A stretch of DNA of 9,772 nucleotides, taken from assembly GCA_023381235.1 (NCBI GenBank), contig JAMCTV010000037.1:1-9772 (forward strand), in the 5' to 3' direction. Numbering within the stretch: position 1 is the first letter of the stretch; each line of letters begins with the position of its first letter. The DNA comes from Gammaproteobacteria bacterium. GTDB lineage: Bacteria > Pseudomonadota > Gammaproteobacteria > SURF-13. The notes under the pieces are model-generated. The model ran no database searches. It was not told where the DNA came from and saw only the letters and a list, made by a program, of their open reading frames with translations. The translations under genes and the position numbers were made by a program. Of this stretch, positions 6,764-9,772 are shown one piece after another.

Positions 6764-6773
6764 CGCCACCTTG

Positions 6774-7577
6774 CTAAGACGCGTAAGTCGCCGCGCCATC
6801 TCCGGCGCCCACCGTGTAGCTGTTGCCTGATTCCAGCACCAGTCCGTCATGCTCCGCGAGCAACGGCGCGATGGCGAGGCGCAATTCCTTGTGGTACTGC
6901 GGTTTCAGGTGCGATACCCATAGTTGCGGCTTGTGGCGCAGCAGGGCGAGATCGTGCTTTAACATGGCCGGCGTCATGTGCCCGGTGAGTTGCGCCAGGT
7001 CTTGCATGTGATCGGGATAGGACAACTCCGCTATCAGCACATCTAATGGTCCGGCCTCCGCCAGCGCACTGAGCGAGCGGGTGTCGCCGGTGAAGGCAAA
7101 GCGCGCGCCGTCCCGTTGCAGAATATAGGAGAGGCCAGGCACGGTGTGATCCATGGCGACGCCGGTGACTTGCCAGCCGCCGATCGGCACCGTTTCCTGC
7201 TCTTTGATCTCGCGGAACCTGACCAGCGGACTGTCCTGCTGCTGGATGAGCGGCAGTTCGGAGAAGTCGGGGTAGATTTCCCAGTTGAATACGTGATCTT
7301 TCAGGGCGCCAAGGGTTTCGGCGCGCGCATAGACGGTGACCGGCCGCTCGCGCAGCAGATAGATGCGCTCCAGAAACAGCGGCAGCAGGGCGATGTGATC
7401 CTGGTGCGAGTGAGTGATGAAGACGTGATCTATCTGCGCCATGCCGGCGGCGGACAAGGCGCCGAGGCCGGTGCCGGCGTCAATCAATATATTATCGCCG
7501 ACGCGGAAACAGGTGGTGAGCAGGTTGTCGCCGCCGCCGCCGCTGCAACCCAGGATTTTTATTGTGGTGTCGCTCAT
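6774..7577 (-). CDS. class II 3',5'-cyclic-nucleotide phosphodiesterase-like metallo-hydrolase
   Basis: A 267-residue metallo-beta-lactamase-fold protein, cytoplasmic (no signal peptide). Metal ligands are present: HSHQDH (56-61), His144 in DHTVPG, Asp165 in FTGDT and His223 in SHLKP; Asp33 in LIDAGTG is the usual first-strand Asp and His200 is also a candidate. ALKDHVFNWEIYPDFSELP (91-109), after ETL, closely resembles the conserved block of class II cyclic-nucleotide phosphodiesterases (yeast PDE1, Vibrio CpdP), which is why I prefer this over a generic MBL hydrolase. It would hydrolyse cAMP or a related cyclic nucleotide. The PDE II signature has Leu in HxHLDH; here it is Gln59. It starts 15 bp after the cheR stop on the same strand, suggesting co-transcription. 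No strong Shine-Dalgarno is visible before the ATG at 7577. Confidence 0.8.
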   Translation of the reverse strand: MSDTTIKILGCSGGGGDNLLTTCFRVGDNILIDAGTGLGALSAAGMAQIDHVFITHSHQDHIALLPLFLERIYLLRERPVTVYARAETLGALKDHVFNWEIYPDFSELPLIQQQDSPLVRFREIKEQETVPIGGWQVTGVAMDHTVPGLSYILQRDGARFAFTGDTRSLSALAEAGPLDVLIAELSYPDHMQDLAQLTGHMTPAMLKHDLALLRHKPQLWVSHLKPQYHKELRLAIAPLLAEHDGLVLESGNSYTVGAGDGAATYAS

Positions 7578-7592
7578 GCTGGCCGGCCAAGC

Positions 7593-8430
7593 TTACTTTA
7601 TTTTCGGCCGGTAGACCACGGCGGGTTCGATGCGCACCATGTCAAACAGGTCGGTGCAGCCGGCCACGGACTCGGAGCTGCCCAGCACCAGGTAGCCGTA
7701 TGGCTGCAATGCGGCGGCAAAGCGTCGCAAGATGTACTGTTTCAGTTCATTGGAAAAGTAGATCAGCACGTTGCGGCAGAAAATGACGTCGAATTTTCCC
7801 AGAGCGCCGAAACTTTGTTTGAGATTCCATTCCTTGAACTGAACGCGCGCCCGGATTTCATTTTTTGCCCGCCACAGCCCCTGGCCTTGCGGCTCAAAGA
7901 AGCGCTGCTGGCGCTCAGAGGACAAACTGCGCGCGAGGCTCGCCGCTTCATAAACACCCGACTGGGCCTCTTTGAGCATGGAAGCGGAGATATCGGTGGC
8001 GAGTATCTCCGCGCCCAGCGGCAGGCCGCCGGGTTTGCTCCACAGGTATTCCTGCAGCGCCATGCTGAGCGAGTAGGGCTCCTGTCCCGAAGAGCAGGCC
8101 GCCGACCAGATGCGCAGGGTGTGTTTTTGCCGGAGTGCGAGTTCGGGCAGTATTACCTGTTTGAATATTTCAAACGGGTGCACGTCGCGGAACCAGAGGG
8201 TTTCGTTGGTAGTCATCGCGTCTATCACGCGCTCACGCAAGTCCCGGTCCTGTCCGCTGTTGAGCCGGCCGGTCCACCAGTTGTCCTATGCCGGGGATCG
8301 CATATTCGTCGAGCAGGCGGCGCAGCCGGCTGCTGACCAGGTAGCGCTTGTTGTCGCCGAGGCTGATGCCGCTGCTTTGCTCCAGAAACAGCCGGAAGCG
8401 CTCGTAATCTTCGAGTGTGATGTCGTTCAC
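7593..8430 (-). pseudogene. cheR: chemotaxis protein methyltransferase CheR, split by a frameshift
   Basis: CheR methylates glutamates of chemoreceptors using S-adenosylmethionine. The N-terminal domain starts at a GTG (8428-8430) with MNDITLEDYERFRLFLEQSS and runs through SSRLRRLLDEYAIPGIGQLVDR. After Arg the frame becomes RPAQQRTGPGLA and stops. The expected continuation LNSGQDRDLRERVIDAM is encoded in another frame and leads into an intact catalytic domain: NETLWFRD, the SAM-binding AACSSGQEPYS (about 8102-8070), EILATDIS and FDVIFCRNVLIYF, ending at 7593. The break coincides with CCGGCCGG (8265-8272). Removing one CCGG restores a product of about 278 residues, the usual CheR length. Either a recent mutation, a reversible repeat-length switch, or an assembly error. 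An AAGG 6 nt before the GTG is a weak Shine-Dalgarno. The phosphodiesterase gene follows 15 bp later. Confidence 0.85.
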
Positions 8431-8456
8431 GTGGTGCCTTGCCCGCCGGTACCGGG

Positions 8457-8465
8457 TGTTATAAT
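8457..8465 (+). promoter_or_regulatory. extended -10 promoter for the CNB-CNB-rhodanese gene
   Basis: TGTTATAAT is a perfect TGnTATAAT. A TTGCCC at 8439-8444 is a possible -35 but only 15 bp away. Predicted start near 8472 gives a leader of about 80 nt before the ATG at 8553. It lies in the divergent gap with cheR, and TTATAATAA is partly palindromic, so the minus strand also reads TATTAT/TATAAC. It resembles the extended -10 ahead of resB. Confidence 0.5.
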
Positions 8466-8552
8466 AACTTCAAAGACTTGCAATGGGACGATGTCTGTTG
8501 CTAATGTGCCAACTGGACAACATACCTAATATCGCCCTGAAAAGCACCTGCA

Positions 8553-9596
8553 ATGGCCAAAAGTCTGCTTGAAATTTTCAGGACCCTGGTTCCCATCAAG
8601 GACCTCAAGCCCAAAAATTTCCAGGAATTGGCGCGCCAAGCCGCCCTGGAGGAGGCCACGCCGGGGCGCCCCTTGTTCAAGCCGGGCGAGGCGGACAAAT
8701 ATACCCTCTATGTGCTTTCCGGCGAGATCATCTTGAGCGGCGGCCCGGAGCCCATCATGCTGGCGGGCGGAAGCGAGGCCGCGCGTTTTCCCATCGGGCA
8801 TAATCAGCCCAAACAGTTTGGCGCCATCGCCAAAACGCCGGCCACCATCCTGCGCGTGGACAGCGCCATGCTGGACATGATGCTGACCTGGGATCAGTCG
8901 GCGGGTTGCGTGGTGGCGGAGATTTCCGGTGAGGGCGGCGTTGACGATGACGACTGGATGATGCACATGCTGCGCTCCGGGGTGTTTGAAAAAGTGCCGC
9001 CCATGAACATCCAGTCCATCTTCATGCGCATGGAGCCGGTGCCGGTGCAGGCGGGACAGGTCATCATCAAGCAAGGCGATGAAGGCGATTACTACTATGT
9101 AATCCGCCGCGGCAAGGCGCGCGTGACGCGCAAGACTTCGGAACAGCGCGAGGTGGCCCTGGCCGAGCTTGGCGCGGGCGACGGTTTTGGTGAAGAGGCG
9201 CTGATCTCCAGGGCCCCGCGCAACGCCATCGTCACCATGCTCAGCGACGGCGAACTGATGCGCCTGTCAAAAAATGATTTCGTCTCCCTGCTCACTGAAC
9301 CGGTGCTGAAATGGGTCGAGTTCAGGGATGTGCCGGCCCTGCTGCAACAGGGCGCGCAGTGGCTGGACGTGCGCATGGAGGCCGAACATCAGAACTCCGG
9401 CATCAAAGGCAGCATCAATATCCCGCTTGCCATACTGCGCATCAAGGCCGCTACGCTTGATCCAAAACGTAAATACATCGTTTACTGCGATACCGTCAGC
9501 CGCAGCTCCTCGGCCGCCTTTCTGCTGGAGGAACGCGGTTTCGACGTTGTGGTGCTGAAGGGCGGCGTTGGCGCTACGCGTCCCTATGTCGCCTAG
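8553..9596 (+). CDS. CNB-CNB-rhodanese fusion protein
   Basis: A 347-residue soluble protein of three modules. Residues of about 15-120 form a degenerate CNB-like barrel (LFKPGEADKYTLYVLSGEIIL) without the Gly-Glu...Pro-Arg phosphate cassette. Residues of about 138-255 form a second CNB with a full cassette (IIKQGDEGDYYYVIRRGKARV, then GFGEEALISRAPRNA, Gly213-Glu214 and Arg223). Residues of about 258-345 are a rhodanese domain: QWLDVRMEAEHQNSGIKGSINIPL, then the candidate catalytic Cys312 in YCDTVSRSSSAA. The loop is C-x-x-V-x-R rather than the common C-x-x-G-x-R, so sulfurtransferase activity is plausible but not assured. No helix-turn-helix is present, so it is not a transcription factor of the CRP type. 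Plausibly cyclic nucleotide binding controls sulfur transfer, which is inference. ATG at 8553 has a weak Shine-Dalgarno. It is divergent from cheR. Confidence 0.88.
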   Translation: MAKSLLEIFRTLVPIKDLKPKNFQELARQAALEEATPGRPLFKPGEADKYTLYVLSGEIILSGGPEPIMLAGGSEAARFPIGHNQPKQFGAIAKTPATILRVDSAMLDMMLTWDQSAGCVVAEISGEGGVDDDDWMMHMLRSGVFEKVPPMNIQSIFMRMEPVPVQAGQVIIKQGDEGDYYYVIRRGKARVTRKTSEQREVALAELGAGDGFGEEALISRAPRNAIVTMLSDGELMRLSKNDFVSLLTEPVLKWVEFRDVPALLQQGAQWLDVRMEAEHQNSGIKGSINIPLAILRIKAATLDPKRKYIVYCDTVSRSSSAAFLLEERGFDVVVLKGGVGATRPYVA

Positions 9597-9597
9597 G

Positions 9598-9772
9598 GAG
9601 GCTCTGAATAAGTCCATCCTGGACTTCTCAGGGCACGCGCTCCTGCGCATCCCTGCGACGTGCAGGGATGCACTAGTGTCGCGGGAGGCAGGATGCCGGG
9701 AGCGACCGCCCGCGGCATTGGGGCGTCCTGCCCGGCAAAAAGCAAAAACGTGTCCTGATCTTGTCGAAGGAT
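9598..9772 (+). repeat. modular palindromic element, copy C (cut by window end)
   Basis: Starts 1 bp after the stop of the CNB-CNB-rhodanese gene. The first hairpin (9601-9634) matches copy A except one base (GGGC for GAGC). It is followed by an extra stem not seen in B: GCATCCCTGC/GCAGGGATGC (9647-9671), enclosed by CGCTCC/GGAGCG (9638-9643 with 9699-9704). The segment 9714-9772 matches copy B (5566-5624, reverse strand) at 56 of 59 positions and carries TGTCCTGATCTTG followed by TCGAAGGAT at the window edge. The remaining right half lies outside the window. Confidence 0.8.

Noticed and set aside
7581..7588. GGCCGGCC palindrome between cheR and the phosphodiesterase gene as an operator.
   Set aside because: It is an isolated 8-bp GC palindrome in GC-rich DNA with no second matching site in a regulatory position.
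7116..8336. A 406-codon open frame on the + strand.
   Set aside because: It lies antisense to the conserved phosphodiesterase and cheR genes and has no recognisable domain; long antisense frames are expected in GC-rich coding DNA.

Overview
The window is GC-rich, densely coded proteobacterial DNA, probably from a gamma- or betaproteobacterium. The grounds are a proteobacterial-type PolA, a System II cytochrome c maturation pair (ResB plus CcsA/CcsB), a class II cyclic-nucleotide phosphodiesterase of the metallo-beta-lactamase fold, and a CNB-CNB-rhodanese protein. The genus cannot be fixed from the sequence alone.

Layout. Positions 1-1840 hold the 3' part of polA (+); its 5' end lies outside the window. 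Positions 1841-2156 hold a compact run of four hairpins ending in a strong intrinsic terminator (a candidate small RNA), then two good sigma70-type promoters for the next gene. resB (2157-4118) and ccsA (4302-5480) are co-oriented and encode the two halves of the System II haem handling/ligation complex. They are separated by a 151-bp element made almost entirely of perfect hairpins (4124-4274). A related element (5488-5692) lies between the convergent ccsA and a single-domain cyclic-nucleotide-binding (CNB) protein (5694-6185, -). Next come a short + ORF resembling the N-terminal region of a diguanylate cyclase without any GGDEF domain (6297-6740), a class II cAMP-phosphodiesterase-like protein (6774-7577, -) and a chemotaxis methyltransferase cheR broken by a frameshift (7593-8430, -). 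cheR and the phosphodiesterase gene form a tight pair. Divergent from cheR is a CNB-CNB-rhodanese protein (8553-9596, +). A third copy of the hairpin element starts 1 bp after its stop and runs off the window.

Themes. The left half is DNA repair plus cytochrome c assembly. The right half groups genes whose families bind, make or degrade cyclic nucleotides, with a chemotaxis methyltransferase. The two halves are stitched together by a modular palindromic repeat family present in three copies. In all three, the same end of the element lies a few bases after a stop codon. Between two copies, stem sequences differ by compensated base-pair changes.

Most notable points: the modular hairpin element with covariation; a possible C-rich-loop small RNA just downstream of polA; loss of the first catalytic aspartate of the PolA proofreading domain; a GC-skewed palindromic repeat read in frame inside the polA linker; and a CCGG duplication that splits cheR.
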